A program made the translations under genes and the position numbers. A DNA stretch of 64,000 bases from Duganella sp. BJB480. Its GTDB lineage: Bacteria; Pseudomonadota; Gammaproteobacteria; Burkholderiales; Burkholderiaceae_D. The stretch is taken from the NCBI GenBank assembly GCA_003416985.1, contig QVIN01000006.1, positions 434,001-498,000 of the forward strand, written 5' to 3'. The notes beneath the pieces are model-generated. The model did no database searches. It was not told the DNA's origin and was given only the letters and a program-made list of their open reading frames with translations. Each line of letters begins with the position of its first letter. The stretch's first letter is position 1. This document shows positions 53,090-62,705 of this stretch, in pieces.

Positions 53090-54790
53090 TTAGAATTGTT
53101 CCCATTCCTGCGTGTCGACCTTGGCCGGGCCGCGCGGACGCGCCGCCGCGGTCAGGGCCGGGGCCCGCATGGCCGACGGCACCGCCACCGCCACCCGCTG
53201 CAGCGCCGGCCGCGCGGCCGGCGCCTCGGTGCGGAACACGCTGACCAGCTCGTTGAGGCTGTTGACCTGGTCCTGCATGGCGTGCGCGGCGGCGGCCGCC
53301 TCCTCGACCAGCGCGGCATTCTGCTGGGTCACGTCGTCCATCTGCGTGACCGCCGTGTTGATCTGCTCGATGCCCGACGATTGCTCCTGGCTGGCCAGCA
53401 TGATCTCGGACATGATGTCGGTGACGCGCTTGACGCTGGAGACCACGTCGTGCATGGTGGTGCCGGCCTGTTCGACCAGCCGGTTGCCGGCCTGCACCTT
53501 GTCGACCGAGTCGCCGATCAGGTCCTTGATCTCCTTGGCGGCGGCGGCCGAGCGCTGGGCCAGGTTGCGCACCTCGGTGGCCACCACCGCGAAGCCGCGC
53601 CCCTGTTCGCCGGCGCGCGCCGCCTCCACGGCGGCGTTCAGCGCCAGGATGTTGGTCTGGAAGGCGATGCCGTCGATCACCGCGATGATGTCGACGATCT
53701 TGCGCGCCGAGACGTCGATGGCGGCCATGGTGTCGACCACCTGGGCCACCACGGCGCCGCCCTTGGCCGCCACGTCCGAGGCCGACTCGGCCAGCCCGTT
53801 GGCCTGGCGCGCGTGGTCGGTGTTCAGGCGCACGGTGCTGGTGAGCTCCTCCATCGACGAGGCGGTCTCCTCCAGCGTGCTGGCCTGCTGCTCGGTGCGC
53901 GAGGACAGGTCGAGGTTGCCGGAGGCGATCTGGCCGGCGGCGGCGGCGATGGTCTCGGTGCTGGCGTGCACCTGGTTGACGATGCGCGCCAGGCTGTCGC
54001 GCATGGAGCGCATCGCGTACAGCAGGCTGGACTCGTCGCCGTGCTTGGGCTCGACCCGCACGGTGAGGTTGCCGGCGGCGATCTGGCCGGCGATCTCGGC
54101 GGCCTCGGACGGCTCGCAGCCCAGCTGGCGGGTGACCCCTCGGGTGATCAGCCAGGCCGCCAGCACGCTGGTCACCAGCGCCAGGGAGCCCATCACCAGC
54201 ATCACGGTGCGGGCCTGGCCGTAGGCCACCTCGGCCGCCTCGGACGCCTCGACGTTCTGCTTCTCCTCGACCGCGATCAGCTTGCGCAGCAATTCCCACC
54301 AGCGCTTCTGCACCGGCCGGAACTCATAGCGCAGCAGCTTGTAGGCCTCGTCCTGCTTCTGCTCCAGCGCCAGCGCGGCGGCCCGCTGGACGAAGGGCGT
54401 GGCCTGGTCGGCCTGCTTGCGGATCTGGTCGAGCAACTCCTTTTCCTCGTTCGAGGTGCCGGCCAGCTTGGTGAACATCTGGCCCAGCTGGTCCTGGGCG
54501 GCCGCGTATTTCTTCTCCTGCTCGCCGATGCGGGTGACCTCGATCTGGATTTCCTTGTCTTCCTTGAGCAGGATCAGGTTGCGCGTGGCGAGCGCGCGTT
54601 CTGTAACCGTCAGGTCCATGGTCTGGGCCAGTTTGGTTTCCACGTCGTTGATTTTGGTGATCTCGTCCAGGCGTCCCTGGATCTGGCGCATGCTGTTCAG
54701 GGCCAGCGCGATGATCACCAACAAAAACACGGCGCACAGGCCGAAACCCAGGCCCAGCCGGCTTGCTATGGTCCAATTCTGAAATTTCAT
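53090..54790 (-). CDS. methyl-accepting chemotaxis protein with CheR-docking tail
   Basis: A 566-residue chemoreceptor. TM1 is at about 10-32 (LGLGFGLCAVFLLVIIALAL), then a four-helix-bundle ligand domain (about 33-188), TM2 at about 192-214, HAMP, and a long signalling coiled coil with the tip FQTNILALNAAVEAARAGEQ. The C-terminal residues EWEQF fit the xWxxF pentapeptide that tethers CheR/CheB. AGGAGG precedes the ATG. It is the first gene of the run MCP-cysC-DHH-sulfotransferase, with 15 bp or less between genes, so all four are probably one transcript. The signal sensed is unknown. Confidence 0.93.
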   Translation of the reverse strand: MKFQNWTIASRLGLGFGLCAVFLLVIIALALNSMRQIQGRLDEITKINDVETKLAQTMDLTVTERALATRNLILLKEDKEIQIEVTRIGEQEKKYAAAQDQLGQMFTKLAGTSNEEKELLDQIRKQADQATPFVQRAAALALEQKQDEAYKLLRYEFRPVQKRWWELLRKLIAVEEKQNVEASEAAEVAYGQARTVMLVMGSLALVTSVLAAWLITRGVTRQLGCEPSEAAEIAGQIAAGNLTVRVEPKHGDESSLLYAMRSMRDSLARIVNQVHASTETIAAAAGQIASGNLDLSSRTEQQASTLEETASSMEELTSTVRLNTDHARQANGLAESASDVAAKGGAVVAQVVDTMAAIDVSARKIVDIIAVIDGIAFQTNILALNAAVEAARAGEQGRGFAVVATEVRNLAQRSAAAAKEIKDLIGDSVDKVQAGNRLVEQAGTTMHDVVSSVKRVTDIMSEIMLASQEQSSGIEQINTAVTQMDDVTQQNAALVEEAAAAAHAMQDQVNSLNELVSVFRTEAPAARPALQRVAVAVPSAMRAPALTAAARPRGPAKVDTQEWEQF

Positions 54791-55164
54791 ATCGCCTCCT
54801 TAGGGCATATAAGCATTCCAAATATCCAAATGAGAATTTGGTGGAACGCTTCCACGATCTTAGTTGGGCGGTGCGGCTCGGAATCTCACACATAATCACT
54901 TTCAACACTGCTGCAACAATGAAATATGTATCGAGATCAATGTTTGAAACTTTTAGTTGCAGAAGTGATGCTATGAAGCAACTTTGGTGGATGTTCTTTT
55001 TACATTTACCGTAGACAAAAAAACCATACGCAGAATCCGCCTCTGGGCATGTGCCGCCAACAGGTCTAAAATGCAGTCTGGGGCCGTTGCCGGATTACGA
55101 CACATCATCTTGTAATCCGAAACGGAGAGAATTCAATCGGCGGGTATCGCCCGCATGACATGGA
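54791..55164. other. divergent control region between the chemoreceptor operon and icd
   Basis: This 374-bp gene-free stretch is AT-rich in the middle. Near the chemoreceptor start are two adjoining palindromes: CCAAAT-GAGA-ATTTGG at 54826-54841 and GTGGAA-CGC-TTCCAC at 54841-54855. On the icd side, TAAAAT at 55067-55072 is a possible -10, without a good -35. No coding frame here looks real. Confidence 0.6.
55091..55119. promoter_or_regulatory. inverted repeat upstream of icd
   Basis: CGGATTAC (55091-55098) and GTAATCCG (55112-55119) are perfect 8-bp arms, 13 bp apart, centred about 60 bp before the icd start. The half-site spacing of two helical turns suits a dimeric regulator; it could also form a leader hairpin. 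Confidence 0.5.
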
Positions 55165-57402
<2,238 letters not shown>

Positions 57403-57426
57403 ATCTAGCGTGGTGAGGTAACAGGA

Positions 57427-57451
57427 AGGGCAGCCGAGGCTGCCCTTTTTT
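57427..57451 (+). terminator. rho-independent terminator of icd
   Basis: AGGGCAGCC/GGCTGCCCT stem with a very small loop, followed by T6, 25 bp after the icd stop. The stem sequence is almost the same as that of the tRNA-operon terminator at 32791. Confidence 0.88.
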
Positions 57452-57463
57452 ATGGCCGCGCCG

Positions 57464-57844
57464 TCAGCCGACGCCGGGCGGCGCGTCGCGCGCGTCCACA
57501 TACGCCCAGGCGAGCGTGCCCGAAGCCAGCGTCACGCTCTGGCGGCGGTAGGCCGCCACCTCGTAGCGGTCCGAGTCGCGCAGCTCTTCGGCCGTCACCG
57601 CCAGCACCGCGCCGGCCACCTGATCGTCCGGCGACCCGCTGCGGGAAACAATCGGATGATGCGTCTTGCCGCTGGTGGCGACCACGGCCGGATCGTCTAT
57701 CGCCACCGCCGACAGGCGATAGCCCGGCAGGCTGTCCTGGCGGCCGGACAGCAGGCGGCCAAAGGTGGCCATCTGCACTTCCGGCTGTTGCAGCGTGCCG
57801 TAGGAGAACAGCATCTCGGTTGCATCGGTGGAGCTGGATTTCAT
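57464..57844 (-). CDS. gamma-glutamylcyclotransferase-like (AIG2) protein
   Basis: A product of 126 residues from ATG 57844. The MLFSYGTLQQPEVQ loop near the N-terminus is the conserved YGTL substrate loop of the AIG2/GGCT-like fold, followed by GYRLSAVAIDDPAVV and VAGAVLAVTAEEL. It ends in a conserved DARDAP-type tail. Members form 5-oxoproline from gamma-glutamyl compounds, though many have other or unknown activity. It follows the GFA-family gene by 62 bp on the same strand, so a shared transcript is possible. Confidence 0.82.
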   Translation of the reverse strand: MKSSSTDATEMLFSYGTLQQPEVQMATFGRLLSGRQDSLPGYRLSAVAIDDPAVVATSGKTHHPIVSRSGSPDDQVAGAVLAVTAEELRDSDRYEVAAYRRQSVTLASGTLAWAYVDARDAPPGVG

Positions 57845-57906
57845 TCGCGCTGCCTTATCGGTTCGGAATCTTATTCTAAAAGCAAAACCACCGGAGGTCG
57901 AGCGGA

Positions 57907-58254
57907 TTAAATCGCGCGGCCGTCGTAGTGCTTGACCGGAATGGCGTCCAGGTCGATGCCCTCGATGCAGCGGATATTGATCGCCGCCATGGCCTCGCCG
58001 TTGGGCGCCGTGCCCTCGCTGTAGGGCGAGATGCCGCAAGTGGGGCAGAAGCGGTGCTTGATCAAATGCTTGTTGAACAGATAGGTGCTGGCGTTGTCGT
58101 CCGGGGTCAGCAGATGCATGTCCGGGCGCGGCACGAACCACATCAAGGTGCCCTTGCGCTGGCACATCGAGCAATTGCAGGACATGGCCGAGGTGATTTC
58201 GCCCTCGGCTTCGAACTTCACTCTGCCGCAGTGGCAGCTTCCCTGGTATTTCAT
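57907..58254 (-). CDS. GFA-family (glutathione-dependent formaldehyde-activating-like) protein
   Basis: A product of 115 residues from ATG 58254, with AGGAGG upstream. The zinc ligands of the family are present: GSCHCGRVKFE, MSCNCSMCQRKG and FCPTCGISPYS. The fold is that of GFA/CENP-V proteins; many members have no proven activity. It is located directly after the SRPBCC gene (1-bp gap), so it likely belongs to the ArsR-SRPBCC transcript. Confidence 0.88.
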   Translation of the reverse strand: MKYQGSCHCGRVKFEAEGEITSAMSCNCSMCQRKGTLMWFVPRPDMHLLTPDDNASTYLFNKHLIKHRFCPTCGISPYSEGTAPNGEAMAAINIRCIEGIDLDAIPVKHYDGRAI

Positions 58255-58255
58255 C

Positions 58256-58699
58256 TCACACCTCCTGTAAAAAACGATCGAGACTGCTGAAGAAAAATGC
58301 CCAGCCGCGCTCGTGGTTGATGCGCGCCTGTTCATCGAAGAAGCGGTCGTGCACGAAGCGCAGCTCGGTGCCTTCCGCCACCGGCGCCAGGTCGATGCTG
58401 ACGCGCGACACCCGTTCCGGCGTGCTGTGCCAGGCCCAGGTGAACACCAGCCGCGTGAACGGCCGCACCTCCTGGTACACGCCGGTCATCTGGTTCAGGC
58501 CGCCGTCGGGGCCGGCGAAGGCGAGGTGGTATTGGCCGCCTTCGCGCAGGTCGATGTCCGCCCTGGTCAGCGAGGCCTCGCCGGGGCCGAACCACTGGCT
58601 CAGCGCTTGCGGGTCGGTCCACGCGCGCCAGACTTTTTCGGGGGCGACGGGGTAGACCCGTCGGAGGTTGACTTGGGCGGGTTGTTCTGCGGTTGGCAT
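58256..58699 (-). CDS. SRPBCC (AHSA1-like) domain protein
   Basis: A product of 147 residues from ATG 58699. YPVAPEKVWRAWTDPQALSQ, WFGPGEA and YQEVRPFTRLVFTW are typical of the AHSA1/START-like helix-grip fold that binds hydrophobic ligands. It commonly pairs with an ArsR regulator. The upstream arsR frame continues 100 bp into this gene, so either translation overlaps or one of the two ends is misjudged. The start has only weak ribosome-site evidence. Confidence 0.85.
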   Translation of the reverse strand: MPTAEQPAQVNLRRVYPVAPEKVWRAWTDPQALSQWFGPGEASLTRADIDLREGGQYHLAFAGPDGGLNQMTGVYQEVRPFTRLVFTWAWHSTPERVSRVSIDLAPVAEGTELRFVHDRFFDEQARINHERGWAFFFSSLDRFLQEV

Positions 58700-59037
58700 G
58701 ATGCGACTTCCTCCTGGTGATAGAGATAGCGTCCCAGCGCATCGAGCTGGCCGGTCCAGAAACGCTGATAATGGGCGATCCACATGGCGGCGTCCTGCAT
58801 GGGCGCGGCATGCAGCTCGCAGCGCACCACGCGTCCCTCCTTCGAGCGGGCGATCAGGCCGGCTGTTTCCAGCACGGCCAGGTGCTTCATGAAGCCGGGC
58901 AGCGACATCTCGTATTGCTGCGCCAACTCCGTGACGGTGCAACTGCCGTCGCCCAGCTGCGCCAGCACGCCGCGCCGCGTGGCGTCGGACAGCGCCGCGA
59001 AGATCAGATCGAGCTGGGGATCGTTATACTTAACCAT
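58600..59037 (-). CDS. ArsR-family transcriptional regulator
   Basis: A product of 145 residues from ATG 59037 (MVKYNDPQLDLIFAALSD). The winged HTH is intact: ATRRGVLAQLGDGSCTVTEL, QQYEMSLPGFMKHLAVLETA, and the wing ARSKEGRVVRCEL. There is no CxC metal motif, so it senses something other than arsenite-type metals. The last ~35 residues are low complexity and overlap the SRPBCC gene by 100 bp. Divergent from TetR at 59117. It probably regulates its own operon (ArsR-SRPBCC-GFA). Confidence 0.88.
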   Translation of the reverse strand: MVKYNDPQLDLIFAALSDATRRGVLAQLGDGSCTVTELAQQYEMSLPGFMKHLAVLETAGLIARSKEGRVVRCELHAAPMQDAAMWIAHYQRFWTGQLDALGRYLYHQEEVASCQPQNNPPKSTSDGSTPSPPKKSGARGPTRKR

Positions 59038-59045
59038 AAGGTATA
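59025..59045. promoter_or_regulatory. candidate ArsR operator over the arsR start codon
   Basis: TATACTTA...TAAGGTATA is an imperfect inverted repeat with one extra G in the right arm, centred on the arsR ATG. Autoregulation through such a site is usual for the family. It is weak evidence on its own. Confidence 0.35.
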
Positions 59046-59116
59046 GTATTAGCAAAGACGGCCGCCATGTCAAGCGGGTTTTGAACGGTCGCGTGCACGG
59101 TGGCAAAAAATAGGAT

Positions 59117-59130
59117 ATGATGACCATCAT
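59117..59130. promoter_or_regulatory. TetR operator 1, over the tetR start
   Basis: The perfect palindrome ATGATG-AC-CATCAT, shared with operator 2 upstream of the SDR gene, includes the first ATG codons of the TetR gene. Binding here would repress tetR itself. Confidence 0.7.
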
Positions 59131-59725
59131 GGAATCGAAACAAACCAAACGCGCAGCTGTCAGCCGCAAGGAAGCCACCCACGAACGCATCGTGGAGGTG
59201 GCCTCGCGCGCCATCCGGCGCAGCGGCTACGACGGCACCGGCGTGGCCGACATCATGAAGGAGGCGGGCCTGACGCACGGTGGTTTCTACGCGCACTTCG
59301 AATCGCGCGACGCGCTGCTGGCCGAGGCCGGCGACCGCGCCGGCGCCGAGTCGGTCGCGCTGGCCGCGCGGGTGGCCGCCGCCGCGCCGCCCGGGCAGGC
59401 GCTGCAGGCCATGATGCAAGCCTACCTGTCGCCGCAGCATATCGACGCCATCGAGACCGGCTGCCCGGTCTCCGCGCTGGGTTCGGAAATGCCGCGCCAG
59501 GCGCCGGAGGTGCGGCGCGCCGCGACCATCCACATCAAGGAGATGATCGACCTGTTCGCCCGCCAGATGCCCGGCTGGGGGCAGCCGCAGGCGCACGAGC
59601 GGGCGATGGCGCTGGTGTGCGCGCTGATCGGCACCACCATGATGGCGCGCGCGGTGGACGATCCCAAGCTGTCGGCGGCGCTGTGCGCGGCCACCCTGAA
59701 TCAACTGAGCCCGAAGGCCGCCTGA
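59117..59725 (+). CDS. TetR/AcrR-family repressor
   Basis: A product of 202 residues from ATG 59117 (starts at 59120 or 59129 are also possible). The HTH is at about 23-68 (IVEVASRAIRRSGYDGTGVA, DIMKEAGLTHGGFYAHFESR). The C-terminal domain is of the TetR_C type with AIETGCPVSALGSEM, which contains a Cys often conserved in electrophile-sensing members (NemR-like). Two matching palindromes lie over its own start and before the SDR gene at 59794. So it most likely represses itself and the SDR-oxidoreductase pair. A terminator at 59716 overlaps its end. Confidence 0.88.
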   Translation: MMTIMESKQTKRAAVSRKEATHERIVEVASRAIRRSGYDGTGVADIMKEAGLTHGGFYAHFESRDALLAEAGDRAGAESVALAARVAAAAPPGQALQAMMQAYLSPQHIDAIETGCPVSALGSEMPRQAPEVRRAATIHIKEMIDLFARQMPGWGQPQAHERAMALVCALIGTTMMARAVDDPKLSAALCAATLNQLSPKAA

Positions 59726-59748
59726 AGCGACGGGCGGCCGTTTTTTTT
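59716..59748 (+). terminator. terminator overlapping the end of tetR
   Basis: GGCCGCC (59716-59722) pairs with GGCGGCC (59733-59739), followed after one G by T8. The left arm is inside the tetR coding end. Confidence 0.75.
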
Positions 59749-59755
59749 GCATTAA

Positions 59756-59775
59756 AATATGATGACCATCATATT
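59756..59775. promoter_or_regulatory. TetR operator 2, upstream of the SDR gene
   Basis: The perfect palindrome AATATGATG-AC-CATCATATT (9-bp arms) contains the same ATGATGACCATCAT core as operator 1. It lies 19 bp before the SDR start and within the likely promoter of the SDR-oxidoreductase operon. Confidence 0.75.
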
Positions 59776-59793
59776 CACTTGAGAGGAAATACC

Positions 59794-60600
59794 ATGAGCA
59801 GCAAGATCGCATTGGTCACCGGCGCCTCGTCCGGCATAGGGGCCGCCACGGCGAAGCGGCTGGCCGAGGCCGGTTTCAAGGTGTACGGCACCAGCCGCCG
59901 TGGCGCGCAGTCGGCGCGGCAGGGCGTCGAGATGCTGTCGCTGGACGTGACCAGCGACGCTTCGGTGCAGGCCGCCGTCGCCGAGGTGATCGGGCGCGAG
60001 GGGCGCATCGATCTGCTAGTCAACAACGCCGGGATTGGCGTGGCGCCGGCCGGCGCCGAGGAAAGCTCGATCGGGCAGGCCCAAGCCATCTTCGACACCA
60101 ACTTCTTCGGCCTGGTGCGCATGACGCGCGCCGTGCTGCCGCACATGCGGGCGCAGCGCGCCGGACGCATCGTCAACATCGGCTCGGTGCTCGGCTTCCT
60201 GCCGATGCCGTATGCCGCGCTGTACGCCGCCACCAAGCACGCGGTCGAGGGCTACACCGAATCGCTGGACCACGAGTTGCGCAACTGGGGCATCCGCGCC
60301 GTCGTCATCGAGCCGGCCTACACCAGCACCCCGTTCGACGCCAACATGCTGGCGGCGGACGCCAAGCTCGACGCCTACGGCGAGGTGCGCGCCGCCGTCA
60401 CCCGGCGCGTGCAGGAAGTCATGGCGACCGCGGATGGGCCGGAAGTGGTGGCGGCGACGGTGTTGAAAGCGGCGCTGGCCCGCGCGCCGAAACTGCGCTA
60501 CACCTCTGGTACGCTGGCCGGACGCCTGCGCCTGCTGCGCACCTTCGCGCCGGCCGGCGTGATGGACGCGGGCATGCGCAAGGACCTGCGGCTGGCATAA
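59794..60600 (+). CDS. SDR-family oxidoreductase
   Basis: A product of 268 residues from ATG 59794 (GAGAGGAAATACC upstream). NAD(P)-binding motif ALVTGASSGIGAATAKRLAE, NNAG, Ser in VNIGSVLGFLP, and Tyr/Lys in ALYAATKHAVEGYT give a classical SDR. The length and C-terminus fit the retinol-dehydrogenase-like/oxidoreductase subgroup. Under TetR operator 2 and followed after 24 bp by an NADP-dependent oxidoreductase. An electrophile- or aldehyde-detoxifying role is inferred. Confidence 0.9.
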   Translation: MSSKIALVTGASSGIGAATAKRLAEAGFKVYGTSRRGAQSARQGVEMLSLDVTSDASVQAAVAEVIGREGRIDLLVNNAGIGVAPAGAEESSIGQAQAIFDTNFFGLVRMTRAVLPHMRAQRAGRIVNIGSVLGFLPMPYAALYAATKHAVEGYTESLDHELRNWGIRAVVIEPAYTSTPFDANMLAADAKLDAYGEVRAAVTRRVQEVMATADGPEVVAATVLKAALARAPKLRYTSGTLAGRLRLLRTFAPAGVMDAGMRKDLRLA

Positions 60601-60624
60601 GACTACAACGAAAAGAAGGCAATC

Positions 60625-61632
60625 ATGAAAGCACTCATCCTCAAGCGGTACGGCAAGCCCGGCGTGGTCGAATTCGCCGACATTCCGCGTCCCGCGATCA
60701 AGCCGGACGAAATCCTGGTGCAGGTCCACGCGGTCGGCCTCAATCCCATCGACTACGTGATCCCCAAGGGCGACTTCAAGCCCATCCTGAAATTCCAGCT
60801 GCCGGCCACGCTGGGCAGCGACGTTGCGGGCATCGTGGTGGAAGCGGGCAGCCGCGTCAGCCGCTTCAAGGTGGGGGACGAAGTGTACGCCAGCGTCTTC
60901 GACCTGGGCACCGGCACGCTGGCCGAATATGCCGCCGTGCCCGAGTATGCCGCTGCGCTGAAACCGGCCAACCTCAGCTTCGTGCAGGCCGCCTCGATCC
61001 CGATGGTGGGGCTGACCTCATGGCAGGCGCTCAAGGAACGGCTGCGGCTGCGGCCCGGGCAGAAGGTGTTCATCCCGGCGGGCTCGGGCGGCATCGGCAC
61101 GTTCGCGATCCAGCTGGCCAAGCACCTCGGCGCCACGGTAGGCACGACCACCAGCGGCGGCAACGTCGAGCTGGTGCGCGGCCTGGGCGCCGACGAGGTG
61201 GTCGACTACACCAAGCAGCAAGTCGAGCAAGTGCTGAAGGGCTACGACGCCGTGCTCGGCACGACGCGCGGCGACGGGCTGGAGAAGGCCATAGGCGTCC
61301 TGAAGCCGGCCAGCGCGGTGGTCTCGCTCGTCGGCCCGCCGGACGCCGCCTTCGCCCGCGCGCGCGGGATGAACTTCCTGATGCGGTTCGTGTTCAGCCT
61401 GTTGAGCCGCAAGATCATCCGCCTCGCGGCCAGGCACCGCGCCACCTACGCCTTCATGTTCGTACGCCCGGACGGCAAGCAGCTCGGCGAGATCACGCAG
61501 CTCATCGAGGCCGGGCGCATCCGTCCGGTGATCGACAAGGTGTTCCCGTTCACGCAAGCCAAGGACGGCCTGGCCTACCTGGAAAAAGGCCGCGCCAAAG
61601 GCAAGGTGGTGGTGCAGCTGATCGACGCCTGA
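60625..61632 (+). CDS. NADP-dependent alcohol dehydrogenase / quinone oxidoreductase family
   Basis: A 335-residue MDR-family protein. The N-terminal GroES-like domain includes VHAVGLNPIDYVIPKG and GSDVAGIVVEAGSRVSRFKVGD. The Rossmann motif is FIPAGSGGIGTFAIQLAKHLG. There are no zinc-ligand Cys residues, so it belongs to the zinc-free quinone-oxidoreductase-like branch. Known members reduce quinones or enals. Second gene of the TetR-controlled operon. Confidence 0.9.
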   Translation: MKALILKRYGKPGVVEFADIPRPAIKPDEILVQVHAVGLNPIDYVIPKGDFKPILKFQLPATLGSDVAGIVVEAGSRVSRFKVGDEVYASVFDLGTGTLAEYAAVPEYAAALKPANLSFVQAASIPMVGLTSWQALKERLRLRPGQKVFIPAGSGGIGTFAIQLAKHLGATVGTTTSGGNVELVRGLGADEVVDYTKQQVEQVLKGYDAVLGTTRGDGLEKAIGVLKPASAVVSLVGPPDAAFARARGMNFLMRFVFSLLSRKIIRLAARHRATYAFMFVRPDGKQLGEITQLIEAGRIRPVIDKVFPFTQAKDGLAYLEKGRAKGKVVVQLIDA

Positions 61633-61709
61633 GCCGCCACCATGCCTTGACCGCCGCCTCCGCTTGCGCCAGACTCCCGCTCACTCGACAACAACGTGAA
61701 GGGCGGGAA

Positions 61710-62570
61710 ATGCGGCACATCGTTATGCTCAACAAGTTTCATGCAAGCGCGTGGCTGGCGGCGGCGCTGCTGGGCGCCAGTCTCGGCGGACAGGTGCACG
61801 CCGAGACTGCGGTTGCGGCCGCCACGCCGCTGGTGATCGGCGAAAGCTTCAACATCGCATCGAAGGCGCTGGGCGAAACGCGGCACATCAACGTCTACAT
61901 GTCGCGCGGCTACGCCTTGCCGGCCGACGCGCCGTTGCCCGTGCTGTACATGCCCGACGGCGGCCTGCGCGAGGACTTCCTGCACATCGCTGGCCTGCTG
62001 CAAGTGTCGGTCGACAACGGCACCATGCGCCCATTCATGTTGGTCGGCATAGAGAACACGCAGCGCCGCCGCGACATGACCGGCCCGACCGACAACGCCG
62101 AGGACAAGAAGATCGCCCCGGTGGTGGGCGGCGCCGCGCAGTTCCGCCGCTTCATCCGCGAAGAGCTGATGCCGGCGGTGAAGCAGCGCTACCGCACCAC
62201 GGGCGAGACCGCCCTGATTGGCGAATCGCTGGCCGGCCTGTTCGTGGTTGAAACCTTCCTGTGCGAGCCGGGGCTGTTCGATCACTACATCGCGATCGAT
62301 CCCAGCCTGTGGTGGAACGACGGCAAGCTGCTGAACGAAGCGCCAACGCTGCTGGACCAGCGCGCGGCCAGGGCGCAGAGTTTCTATTTCGCCAGCAGCG
62401 GCACTGCCGGCATGGACAAGGGAAGCGCGCAATTGTCGACGCTGCTGACCGCCCGCGCGCCGCAAGGTTTGCGCTGGCACTACCAGCCACTGCCCGCCGA
62501 AACCCACGCGACGATCTACCAGCCCGCCGCCCTACAAGCGTTCCGCACAATGTTCAAACCACCAAATTAA
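61710..62570 (+). CDS. secreted alpha/beta-hydrolase (esterase D / BesA-like)
   Basis: A product of 286 residues from ATG 61710 (AAGGGCGGGAA upstream). The signal peptide ends near GGQVHAE (about 31). The fold is that of putative-esterase (PF00756) proteins: PVLYMPDGGLREDF, and nucleophile Ser163 in LIGESLAGLF, then YIAIDPSLWWND and the His in ETHATIYQPA. The BesA-type Fe-siderophore esterases are in this family. It lies 77 bp after the oxidoreductase gene and ends exactly at the start of the repeat element at 62571. Confidence 0.85.
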   Translation: MRHIVMLNKFHASAWLAAALLGASLGGQVHAETAVAAATPLVIGESFNIASKALGETRHINVYMSRGYALPADAPLPVLYMPDGGLREDFLHIAGLLQVSVDNGTMRPFMLVGIENTQRRRDMTGPTDNAEDKKIAPVVGGAAQFRRFIREELMPAVKQRYRTTGETALIGESLAGLFVVETFLCEPGLFDHYIAIDPSLWWNDGKLLNEAPTLLDQRAARAQSFYFASSGTAGMDKGSAQLSTLLTARAPQGLRWHYQPLPAETHATIYQPAALQAFRTMFKPPN

Positions 62571-62694
62571 ATTGGGGTCAAGTCTGACATTCGGACACGT
62601 AAATTGGGGTCAAGTCTGACATTCGGACACGAGCTCTGCCGTAGGCGCGCGCCTACGGCAGAGCTCGTGTCCGAATGTCAGACTTGACCCCAAT
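62571..62694. repeat. 29-bp direct repeat followed by a 92-bp perfect palindrome
   Basis: The unit ATTGGGGTCAAGTCTGACAT + TCGGACACG occurs at 62571-62599 and again at 62603-62631, and in inverted form ending at 62694. The stretch 62603-62694 is a perfect 92-bp palindrome with 46-bp arms and no loop (centre GTAGGCGC|GCGCCTAC). It fills the gap between the convergent esterase and TolC genes and may act as a bidirectional terminator. The form suggests a MITE or REP-type mobile repeat. Confidence 0.9.
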
Positions 62695-62705
62695 GGGTTT
62701 GCAGC

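Noticed and set aside
54763..55014. Possible 83-residue gene between the chemoreceptor and icd
   Set aside because: It overlaps the chemoreceptor start on the other strand, has no ribosome site and no recognisable pattern.
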